NCBI GenBank assembly: GCA_947628025.1
Contig: CANQYH010000220.1
Span: forward strand, 1 to 5,594
Length of the DNA stretch: 5,594 nucleotides
Origin: an uncultured Lachnospiraceae bacterium
GTDB taxonomy: Bacteria; Bacillota; Clostridia; Lachnospirales; Lachnospiraceae
Reading direction: 5' to 3'
Part shown: piece after piece, positions 1 to 5,594 of the stretch
How positions within the stretch are numbered: position 1 is the stretch's first letter
How the letters are laid out: every line of letters starts with the position of its first letter
Position numbers and translations under genes: made by a program
Notes under the pieces: generated by a model
Database searches by the model: none
What the model was told of the DNA's origin: nothing
Seen by the model: the letters and a program-made list of their open reading frames with translations, nothing else

Positions 1-653
1 TGACGGTGCTGGTGACGGTTCTGGGAACGGCGCTGAATCTGCTCATGATGATCCTGACCGCGTTTCCGTTGTCCCGGCCGGAGGGAAGATTAAAGGGCCG
101 CACTTTGTACGCATGGTATTTTTTCTTTACGATGCTGGTAAGCGGAGGCATGGTGCCGTCTTATGTTTTAAAGACGAGCCTGGGACTGCGCAATAATCTC
201 CTGGTGCTTTTTGTGCCGTCTGCGCTGCCGGTGTTTTCTATGATCTTGATGATCAATTTCTTCCGCCAGGTGCCGATCGAGATGGAGGACTCGGCCAGGA
301 TCGACGGAGCCGGACCGTTGAAGACGCTGTTTTCTATCTATGTGCCCTTGTCGAAACCGTCGATGGCTTCGATGGCGCTGTTTGCCATGGTCCGTCATTG
401 GAACGAATGGTTTACGGGCATGATCTATATGAAACCGAAGCTGCATCCGCTGCAGACCTATCTGCGGACGATCATTGTCCAGGAAGATTTCAGTCAGCTT
501 CCGGTAGATGAGACGATGATGCTGGGAGCGGTTTCAGACTCGACTCTGCGGGCAGCGCAGATCATTATAGCGGTGCTTCCGATTTTGTGCATTTATCCGT
601 TCCTGCAGAAATATTTCGTCAAAGGCGGTACGTTGGGAAGTGTGAAAGGATAA
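1..653 (+). CDS. Carbohydrate ABC transporter permease, LplC/MalG type (5' end cut off by window)
   Basis: Inner-membrane permease subunit of a binding-protein-dependent sugar importer. It would pair with a second permease, a solute-binding lipoprotein and an ATPase, none of which is in the window. The reading frame is open from base 3 and the family is usually about 290-300 residues, so roughly 80 N-terminal residues are missing; the GTG at 6 is just an internal codon. Numbering from base 3, hydrophobic segments lie near residues 2-24, 36-57, 65-90, 118-140 and 185-207. The cytoplasmic EAA loop that docks the ATPase is clear at about 93-117 (EMEDSARIDGAGP, ending in VPLSKP). The C-terminus (QKYFVKGGTLGSVKG) is typical of the LplC branch, which serves oligosaccharide or polysaccharide-fragment uptake in Bacillota. 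It stops 28 nt before the next reading frame, consistent with one operon. The family is secure; the transported sugar is unknown. Confidence 0.93.
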   Translation, partial: TVLVTVLGTALNLLMMILTAFPLSRPEGRLKGRTLYAWYFFFTMLVSGGMVPSYVLKTSLGLRNNLLVLFVPSALPVFSMILMINFFRQVPIEMEDSARIDGAGPLKTLFSIYVPLSKPSMASMALFAMVRHWNEWFTGMIYMKPKLHPLQTYLRTIIVQEDFSQLPVDETMMLGAVSDSTLRAAQIIIAVLPILCIYPFLQKYFVKGGTLGSVKG

Positions 654-681
654 GGGGCTTTCCGTATGAACGGGGAGCGGG

Positions 682-2835
682 ATGATCTATATGCCGGATC
701 TGCCCGGCCGGAAAGAAAGTCTTTGCACGGCCGCGGTATGGCGGATCAGTAAGGGGGACATGACAGACATGATAGTGGAGACAAAAAATTTAAGTTTTTA
801 TATCAGTGAAACGGCGCAGAACGCGAGATTTATTTTGAATGAAAATCCCCGGGCGGCGAAAGAGGGGTCGGATTTTTGGAGACTGATTCTGGACGACGGG
901 ATGCGTACGGAGATTCCGGTATTTTCGGCGCGGCAGCAGGGGCGGGCGGAGGAAACAGAGAACGGTCTGCGGATCATATATCCGAAGCTGGTATCGGAAT
1001 ACGGCGACACATATCAGATCCATTTTGAAGTGCGGGTTACGGCGGAAGACGGGCTTTTAAGATTTGAGCCATATCTGGAAAATCTGGAAACGGGAGTCCG
1101 CGTCAACGAGTGCTTCTGCCCGCTGGCGGATTTCACACAGCTATATGGGGACAAGAAAAAGGATATTCTGTATATGCCTAACGGGCTGGGTACCCGTGTG
1201 CCCGATCCCTGGAAAGTGTTGGAGAAGATGACCGGCGAATACTATAATCATAATGAATATGAGATATTCTGGCATCTTCATTATCCGCGGGCGAGCATGA
1301 GCTGGCTGGGGATCGAGTCAGGGAAGAGGTTCCTTTACATGGCCCGGTATGATGAAAAGATGCGTCATTGCTTTCTCACGGTGCGCCAGCGGATCCACGC
1401 GGAACCGCTGAATCTGATGCTGGGGATCGACCATTTCCCGATGGCCCGTCCCGGCGAGGCGCTGCGTCTTCCGGCGAGCGTTGTAGGCGTGCTGGATGGG
1501 GACTGGAGAACGGCGGCGGATCGCTACCGGCTTTGGGCGGAGAAAACGTTTTATCGTGTCACGGAAAAAGCGCCGTGGGTAAGAGAGATGACCGGATGGC
1601 AGCGGGTGATCATGCGTTCTCAGTACGGCGAGGATTATTATAAGGCGGAAGATCTCCCAAGATTGTATGAGATTGGAGCCAGATACGGGATTCATACGCT
1701 GTTTCTGTTCGGCTGGTGGAAAGGCGGCATGGACAGGGAGTATCCTACTTATGAGGAACCGTATCCCGGGGCGTTTCAAGAATTGCGCGACAATATCCAT
1801 AAAGTGCAGCAAATGGGCGGCCGCGTGATACTGGAGTGCAACGCGCATTTCATGGATCCGACGAATCCGTATTATAAAGAATTTGGCGAAGAGGTCCGTA
1901 TTCTGGATATCAACGGCAATGAAGTCCGTCCGGCTTTTGGCTATCCGGGGCATGGGGAATACCGTTTCACTTATGGAAAGAAGCAGTTCCCGCTTTGCTG
2001 CTCCGGCTCTGCCCGATGGCGTGCCCAGCTTTTATCGGTGCTGCGTCAGATGCGTGAACTGGATCCGGACTGCTTGTTCGTGGACTGTTTCGGGGCCTGC
2101 CCTTATCAGCCCTGTTTCAACGAGCGTCACGAGCATGGCCCCCGCGTGGATGAGGAATGGGTTGGCCACCGGAAATTCTTTGATGAGGCGGCGGAGTACT
2201 GCCGTCAGGAGGGAAAAGCCCTGGCAGTCGAGATCGTGACGGACATTGCGGCCGCTTACACCCAGTTTATTCATGGCCTGATCAATGTGGATTTCCGGAT
2301 TGACGGCAGCGCGTTCCCGCAGCTGTTCCGCTATACATTTCCGGAGGTTATTACGACGGACCGGGGGATCCGTCATGAGGAGGGAGATTTTGACCGGAGG
2401 CTGAAATGCGCTCTGGTAGCCGGCGTCCGGCTGGACGCGGAGCTTTATGTGTGCCGCGCCAGTCTGGACCGCAGCCCCAGGTATGCGGCCGCGGCGGCCT
2501 ATTATACGTCGGTGCTGGAAAAATATAAGAAATTTATGCTGTTGGGCACTTATACGGTGATCGATAACAGCCCGCTTCCGTACTATGTCAGACGCGGGGA
2601 ATATTTGGATCAGACGGGGGATCGGATACTGCGTATCCTCTACAACGCTTCGGATTCTCCGGTCACGGCCGGTGGCAGGGATCTCGGCGGCGACGAGATG
2701 GTCTTCGATCTGTTTGATAAGGAAGAATATCTGCGCAGGGTTTCGGAGATGGACGATTCGTGCCGTGAAGCGGAGGCGCCGGACCGGGTCATCCTGAACC
2801 AGGAGGCGGGCGTTTTGCCGCCGTCGGCGTCATAG
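682..2835 (+). CDS. Putative glycoside hydrolase, DUF6259-like TIM-barrel protein
   Basis: A 717-residue protein from the ATG at 682; starts at 760 (M27) or 769 (M30) are also possible. I assign it to the DUF6259-type glycosidase-like proteins from remembered motif patterns, without an alignment. The N-terminal third (about 30-290) looks like a beta-sandwich with many short strands. A barrel-like region (about 300-620) follows, with GWWKGGMDREYPTYE at 344-358, VILECNAHFMD at 382-392, LCCSGSARW at 438-446, LFVDCFGACP at 465-474, CFNERHEHG at 478-486 and LAVEIVTD at 514-521. A short beta-rich C-terminal part (ILRILYNAS) comes last. By analogy with clan GH-D enzymes, D468 and E517 or D521 are candidate catalytic acids; this is inference. 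There is no signal peptide or membrane segment, so it is probably cytoplasmic. Between a sugar permease and an aldose epimerase, it likely cleaves an imported glycoside. GGAG at 674-677 lies 4 nt before ATG 682, while residues 1-26 look unlike a conserved N-terminus. Confidence 0.85.
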   Translation: MIYMPDLPGRKESLCTAAVWRISKGDMTDMIVETKNLSFYISETAQNARFILNENPRAAKEGSDFWRLILDDGMRTEIPVFSARQQGRAEETENGLRIIYPKLVSEYGDTYQIHFEVRVTAEDGLLRFEPYLENLETGVRVNECFCPLADFTQLYGDKKKDILYMPNGLGTRVPDPWKVLEKMTGEYYNHNEYEIFWHLHYPRASMSWLGIESGKRFLYMARYDEKMRHCFLTVRQRIHAEPLNLMLGIDHFPMARPGEALRLPASVVGVLDGDWRTAADRYRLWAEKTFYRVTEKAPWVREMTGWQRVIMRSQYGEDYYKAEDLPRLYEIGARYGIHTLFLFGWWKGGMDREYPTYEEPYPGAFQELRDNIHKVQQMGGRVILECNAHFMDPTNPYYKEFGEEVRILDINGNEVRPAFGYPGHGEYRFTYGKKQFPLCCSGSARWRAQLLSVLRQMRELDPDCLFVDCFGACPYQPCFNERHEHGPRVDEEWVGHRKFFDEAAEYCRQEGKALAVEIVTDIAAAYTQFIHGLINVDFRIDGSAFPQLFRYTFPEVITTDRGIRHEEGDFDRRLKCALVAGVRLDAELYVCRASLDRSPRYAAAAAYYTSVLEKYKKFMLLGTYTVIDNSPLPYYVRRGEYLDQTGDRILRILYNASDSPVTAGGRDLGGDEMVFDLFDKEEYLRRVSEMDDSCREAEAPDRVILNQEAGVLPPSAS

Positions 2836-2857
2836 AGGAAGAGCGCGGGAATGCTGC

Positions 2858-2864
2858 GGAGGAG
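2858..2864 (+). promoter_or_regulatory. Ribosome binding site of the aldose epimerase gene
   Basis: GGAGGAG ends 6 nt before the ATG at 2871 and is the strongest Shine-Dalgarno site in the window. It decides the start: the nearby ATG codons at 2851 and 2866 are in other frames. It lies in the 35-nt gap after the hydrolase stop codon, so the gene is translated independently from a shared message. Confidence 0.75.
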
Positions 2865-2870
2865 TATGAG

Positions 2871-3833
2871 ATGTTAGCGTGCGGAAAGGATGGTGATCCG
2901 GTGGCCTGGAACAGGATAGAGCTGGTTTCCGACGATTATACGGCCTGGATCCTGCCCGAAAGAGGCGGGAGCTGCGTGCGGTTAGCCCGCTATGGGGCGG
3001 AAGCGCTGCGAACGCCGGATAGTGAGGACAGTTACCGGCAGAATGAGTTTTTGTGGGGAACGCCGGTTTTGTTTTTTCCTAACCGGATATCGGGAGGCAG
3101 TTTTGAATTTGAGGGAAGAACGTACCGGCTGCCGGTGAATGAGAAGAAAACGGGCTGCTTTCTTCATGGAACGCTGCACCGGACAAAGTTCGAAGTGGTA
3201 GAACAGAGTGAAACGGAAGCGGTGCTTCGCTATGAGGCGACAGAGGAAAAACCGTATCTGACATTTCCCCATTGTTTTGCAGTTACGCTCCGGGGGAGTC
3301 TGTCGGCGGATGGTTTGCGCCAGCAGGCAGCGGTTGAAAATGCTTCCGCTTTCGATATGCCGGTGGCTCTGGCGTTTCATACCACGTTTCGCATCCCTTT
3401 TTCGGAGGGAAGCCGCCCGGAGCAGGTTTCTCTTACACTGGATACGCAGGAGGAGTATGGACGTGATATGGAAACGTTTCTGCCGGATGGACGCGCATGG
3501 AAAGAATATCCGGATAAGCGGCAGATGGAGCGGGGAGATCTTCTGCCGTCAGAGCATACGATCAGCCGTTTGTTCCGTATGGACGGGCGGCATGAAATGT
3601 GTCTGACCGACCTCCGGGCCCGGATAAGAGTCCGGTATAAGGCGGGCGAAGCCTACCATTATTGGATGGTATACAATGGCGGGCGGCAGGATCTTCTCTG
3701 CGTGGAGCCGCAGTCGTGGCTGTCCAATTGCCCGAATGCCCCGTTTCCCAGGGAGATATCCGGATTTGATTTTATTATGCCGGGAGAAAAAAGAGTCTAT
3801 GAGACGTGGATGAGGATAGAACGTATCGTATAA
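2871..3833 (+). CDS. Aldose 1-epimerase family protein (GalM-like mutarotase)
   Basis: A 320-residue cytoplasmic protein of the galactose mutarotase-like beta-sandwich fold, which interconverts alpha and beta anomers of free aldoses. The family signature is visible: PERGGSCVRL near 29-38, then GTPVLFFPNRISGGSFEFEG around 63-82, then HG at 99-100 in the FLHGTLH stretch. The residues expected for catalysis are all present: H99 and H170 (AFHTTF), which bind the ring and act as acid, and E279 (CVEPQSW) as base, with WLSNCPNAP following as usual. The length is ordinary for the family (about 300-350). There is no signal peptide. The start at 2871 is fixed by a strong ribosome binding site. The gene follows the hydrolase-like gene by 35 nt and ends just before a strong terminator, so it is the last gene of the operon. 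It probably equilibrates the anomer released by the hydrolase. The sugar is undetermined, so calling it galM would be too specific. Confidence 0.92.
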   Translation: MLACGKDGDPVAWNRIELVSDDYTAWILPERGGSCVRLARYGAEALRTPDSEDSYRQNEFLWGTPVLFFPNRISGGSFEFEGRTYRLPVNEKKTGCFLHGTLHRTKFEVVEQSETEAVLRYEATEEKPYLTFPHCFAVTLRGSLSADGLRQQAAVENASAFDMPVALAFHTTFRIPFSEGSRPEQVSLTLDTQEEYGRDMETFLPDGRAWKEYPDKRQMERGDLLPSEHTISRLFRMDGRHEMCLTDLRARIRVRYKAGEAYHYWMVYNGGRQDLLCVEPQSWLSNCPNAPFPREISGFDFIMPGEKRVYETWMRIERIV

Positions 3834-3842
3834 AGTTGTTTT

Positions 3843-3896
3843 CGGCTCTGCCGCTGCCCCTGACGTATGGGGACAGATGGCAGGGCCGGTTTGTTT
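3843..3896 (+). terminator. Rho-independent terminator of the sugar-utilisation operon
   Basis: The outer stem is CGGCTCTGCC (3843-3852) pairing with GGCAGGGCCG (3879-3888): 10 bp with a single T-G wobble. A second stem stacks inside it, CTGCCCC (3854-3860) with GGGG-A-CAG (3869-3876), with one bulged A and an 8-nt loop. The 3' arm is followed after one base by TTTGTTT (3890-3896), an interrupted T-run. It begins 9 nt after the epimerase stop codon, as expected for the operon end. The T-run lies on the + strand side only, so it should act in that direction. Confidence 0.78.
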
Positions 3897-3980
3897 GATG
3901 AGAGGGACTGGCGTTTTACGGTGGTACATGAGGAATAATTTCTGGATCTTCCAGGGGAACGGAGAGGGGGCCGCCGGCGA

Positions 3981-3996
3981 AATTCCCCGCGGAATT
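3981..3996. repeat. Perfect inverted repeat upstream of the tex promoter
   Basis: AATTCC (3981-3986) and GGAATT (3991-3996) are separated by CCGC. The repeat ends 3 nt before the -35 box at 4000. It could be an operator or other protein-binding site for the promoter, or chance; a 6+6 repeat alone is weak evidence. It has no T-run, so it is not a terminator. Confidence 0.4.
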
Positions 3997-3999
3997 AGC

Positions 4000-4028
4000 T
4001 GGACATAGGCGGTATTTCGGGCTATAAT
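4000..4028 (+). promoter_or_regulatory. Sigma-A (sigma-70) type promoter for tex
   Basis: TGGACA (4000-4005) matches the -35 consensus TTGACA at 5 of 6 bases. A spacer of exactly 17 nt follows, then a perfect TATAAT -10 box (4023-4028). Transcription would be expected to start near 4035-4036, giving a leader of about 123 nt before the tex ATG. It lies downstream of the terminator that closes the previous operon, so tex appears to be transcribed on its own. The start site is inferred, not observed. Confidence 0.75.
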
Positions 4029-4143
4029 GAGAACGATGGTCGCCGCGCGGAGGCGAGGAGTACGGTGTGTGTCTTTCGATGAAGCGTGTTTGAAACATGT
4101 CTGTATGCGGGAAGAACCGGCGGCGGGGGGCCTGCATTTCCGG

Positions 4144-4149
4144 AAAGGA
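4144..4149 (+). promoter_or_regulatory. Ribosome binding site of tex
   Basis: AAAGGA lies 9 nt before the ATG at 4159 and supports that start. It overlaps the perfect 10-nt palindrome TTTCCGGAAA (4137-4146), which may be coincidence. Confidence 0.55.
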
Positions 4150-4158
4150 TTTATTTGA

Positions 4159-5594
4159 ATGGATATTATCAATGTTTTGCATGAAGAATTAAAGATCGGC
4201 CGCAGCCAGGCGGAGGCCGCCGTGAAACTGATCGACGAGGGAAATACGATCCCTTTTATAGCCCGTTACCGTAAGGAAGCGACCGGTTCCCTGGACGACG
4301 AGGTGCTGCGCAATCTGGACGAACGTCTCCGTTATCTGCGGAATCTGGAGGAGAAAAAGGAGCAGGTGATCTCTTCGATCCGCGACCAGGACAAGCTGAC
4401 GCCGGAGCTGGAGCACCAGATCCAGGAGGCTATGACGCTGGTGGCGGTGGAGGACCTGTACCGCCCCTACCGGCCAAAGCGGCGGACCCGTGCGACGATC
4501 GCTCAGGAGAAAGGACTGGCTCCGCTGGCGGATCTGATCCTGCTTCAGAGGACCAAAGAGCCGCTGGAGGTTTCGGCGGCCGCATATATATCAGAAGAAA
4601 AGGGAGTGGCCACCGCAGAGGAGGCCATTGCCGGGGCGAAAGATATTCTGGCCGAGCGTATCTCGGACGAGGCCGGTTACCGGACTTACATCCGCAATAC
4701 GACGATGAATCAGGGGCTGATCCATTCCGAGGCCAAGGATGAGACGGCGGAATCGGTCTACGAGATGTATTATCAGTATGAGGAGACCATCAAAAAGGCG
4801 GCCGGGCACCGGATCCTGGCTCTGAACCGGGGCGAGACGGAGAAAGTCCTGACGGTAAAGATCCTGGCCCCGGAGGAACAGATCCTGCGCTATCTGGAAA
4901 AGCAGGTGATCCTGCGGGAGAATCCCTACACGACGCTGGTCCTCAAAGAGGCCGTGGACGACAGCTACCACCGCCTGATCGCGCCGTCCATCGAGCGGGA
5001 GATCCGCAGCGCATTGACCGAGAAAGCGGAGGAGGGAGCCATCAAGATCTTTGGCAAAAACCTGGAACAGCTCCTGATGCAGCCGCCCATCGTCGGCCGG
5101 GTAGTGCTGGGCTGGGACCCGGCGTTCCGTACCGGCTGCAAGCTGGCCGTGGTGGACGCTACGGGCAAAGTCCTGGATACGGTGGTCATTTACCCGACGG
5201 CCCCGCAGAATAAGGTAGCGGAAGCGAAGCAGACGCTGAAAAAGCTGATTAAAAAATACGGGATCTCTCTGATCTCCGTCGGAAACGGCACCGCTTCCCG
5301 CGAGTCGGAGCAGGTGATCGTCGAGCTGCTGCGGGAGATTCCGGAGCGGGTGCAGTACGTGATCGTCAATGAAGCCGGAGCTTCCGTCTATTCTGCCAGC
5401 AAACTGGCGACGGAAGAATTCCCGAATTTCGACGTGGGGCAGAGGAGCGCCGCTTCCATCGCCCGCAGGCTGCAGGACCCGCTGGCGGAGCTGGTGAAGA
5501 TCGATCCGCGCTCCATCGGCGTCGGGCAGTACCAGCACGATATGAATCAAAAGCGTTTAAGCGAGGCGCTGCAGGGGGTCGTGGAGGACTGCGT
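4159..5594 (+). CDS. tex: RNA-binding transcriptional accessory protein Tex (3' end cut off by window)
   Basis: Tex is a conserved nucleic-acid-binding protein linked to transcription and RNA metabolism in the cytoplasm. The frame is open without interruption from ATG 4159 to the window edge, giving 478 of the usual 700-800 residues. The N-terminal helical Tex region shows IPFIARYRKEATGSLDDE at 31-48 and VEDLYRPYRPKRRTRATIA at 97-115, both hallmarks of the family. The YqgF/RNase H-like domain starts near 315 (LGWDPAFRTGCKLAVVD), followed by GNGTASRESE at 375-384 and NEAGASVYSAS at 404-414. The segment GQRSAASIARRLQDP leads to GVGQYQHDMNQ, which ends at residue 464 and marks the approach to the helix-hairpin-helix region. 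That region and the C-terminal S1 domain lie beyond the window. The start is supported by AAAGGA 9 nt upstream and by its own promoter. Nothing indicates a break or a link to the sugar operon. The identification is firm. Confidence 0.96.
   Translation, partial: MDIINVLHEELKIGRSQAEAAVKLIDEGNTIPFIARYRKEATGSLDDEVLRNLDERLRYLRNLEEKKEQVISSIRDQDKLTPELEHQIQEAMTLVAVEDLYRPYRPKRRTRATIAQEKGLAPLADLILLQRTKEPLEVSAAAYISEEKGVATAEEAIAGAKDILAERISDEAGYRTYIRNTTMNQGLIHSEAKDETAESVYEMYYQYEETIKKAAGHRILALNRGETEKVLTVKILAPEEQILRYLEKQVILRENPYTTLVLKEAVDDSYHRLIAPSIEREIRSALTEKAEEGAIKIFGKNLEQLLMQPPIVGRVVLGWDPAFRTGCKLAVVDATGKVLDTVVIYPTAPQNKVAEAKQTLKKLIKKYGISLISVGNGTASRESEQVIVELLREIPERVQYVIVNEAGASVYSASKLATEEFPNFDVGQRSAASIARRLQDPLAELVKIDPRSIGVGQYQHDMNQKRLSEALQGVVEDC

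Larger units (their letters stand above)
3834..4158. other. Intergenic boundary between sugar operon and tex
   Basis: This 325-nt stretch has no convincing gene. In order it holds an intrinsic terminator (3843-3896), an unassigned spacer of about 85 nt, an inverted repeat (3981-3996), a promoter (4000-4028), and a predicted 5' leader of about 123 nt running to the tex start. One 36-codon frame (3898-4008) lies here but has no good ribosome binding site and overlaps the promoter. No tRNA or recognisable riboswitch was seen. Confidence 0.7.

Noticed and set aside
420..693. 12-nt direct repeat ATGATCTATATG at 420-431 and 682-693
   Set aside because: One copy is ordinary permease coding sequence (MIYM) and the other is at a candidate start codon. 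There is no flanking similarity, so chance is the likeliest explanation.
1318..1953. 211-codon open frame on the minus strand, opposite the hydrolase-like gene
   Set aside because: The + strand frame carries coherent conserved motifs across the same bases. The antisense translation shows no family features and no supporting ribosome binding site was identified.
3898..4008. 36-codon small frame on the + strand starting MRGTGVLRWYM
   Set aside because: It lies right after the terminator with no promoter of its own and no good Shine-Dalgarno site, and it overlaps the -35 box of the tex promoter.
3549..4172. 207-codon minus-strand frame across the terminator and intergenic region
   Set aside because: It crosses the end of the epimerase gene, the terminator, the promoter and the tex start. 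Its translation has no recognisable domain and is of low plausibility.
5119..5130. Tex YqgF-domain motif reads GWDPAF rather than the GLDPG pattern of well-studied Tex proteins
   Set aside because: The Asp is kept, the surrounding RTGCKLAVVD is canonical, and this variant is plausible as a lineage-specific form, so it is not evidence of lost function.
4591..5550. 319-codon open frame on the minus strand, opposite tex
   Set aside because: It is the shadow of an unmistakable tex coding frame. Its translation is rich in R, L, D, Q and H with no recognisable domain, as expected from antisense of a GC-biased gene.

Overview
The window looks like a chromosomal segment from a Bacillota (class Clostridia) member, most likely a Lachnospiraceae-type gut anaerobe. 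This is an inference from an LplC/MalG-type sugar permease, purine-rich Shine-Dalgarno sites, moderately GC-rich codon use and a Tex protein of the style common in that group; no marker gene confirms it.

Region 1 (1-3833, + strand) is the 3' part of a carbohydrate-uptake and breakdown cluster. It contains the C-terminal three quarters of an ABC sugar-transporter permease, then a roughly 690-717 residue putative glycoside hydrolase resembling the DUF6259 family, then an aldose 1-epimerase (GalM-like) protein. The genes are co-directional and closely spaced (28 nt and 35 nt between reading frames), so they probably form one operon that begins left of the window. Neither enzyme shows a signal peptide. 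The simplest reading is that an oligosaccharide or glycoside is imported by the ABC transporter, cleaved in the cytoplasm by the hydrolase-like protein, and the released sugar is anomerically equilibrated by the epimerase. The sugar cannot be named from this sequence.

Region 2 (3834-4158) is a 325-nt intergenic boundary. It holds a strong rho-independent terminator closing the sugar operon, a near-consensus sigma-A type promoter (TGGACA, 17-nt spacer, TATAAT) with a perfect inverted repeat just upstream of its -35 box, and a predicted 5' leader of about 123 nt.

Region 3 (4159-5594, + strand) is the first 478 codons of tex, encoding the conserved RNA-binding transcription accessory protein. 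It runs off the right edge before its helix-hairpin-helix and S1 domains. It is a housekeeping gene with its own promoter, functionally unrelated to the sugar cluster.

I did not find an obviously new system. The item most worth attention is the uncharacterised hydrolase-like gene and its unknown substrate. No tRNA, rRNA, CRISPR array, insertion sequence or attachment site was seen.
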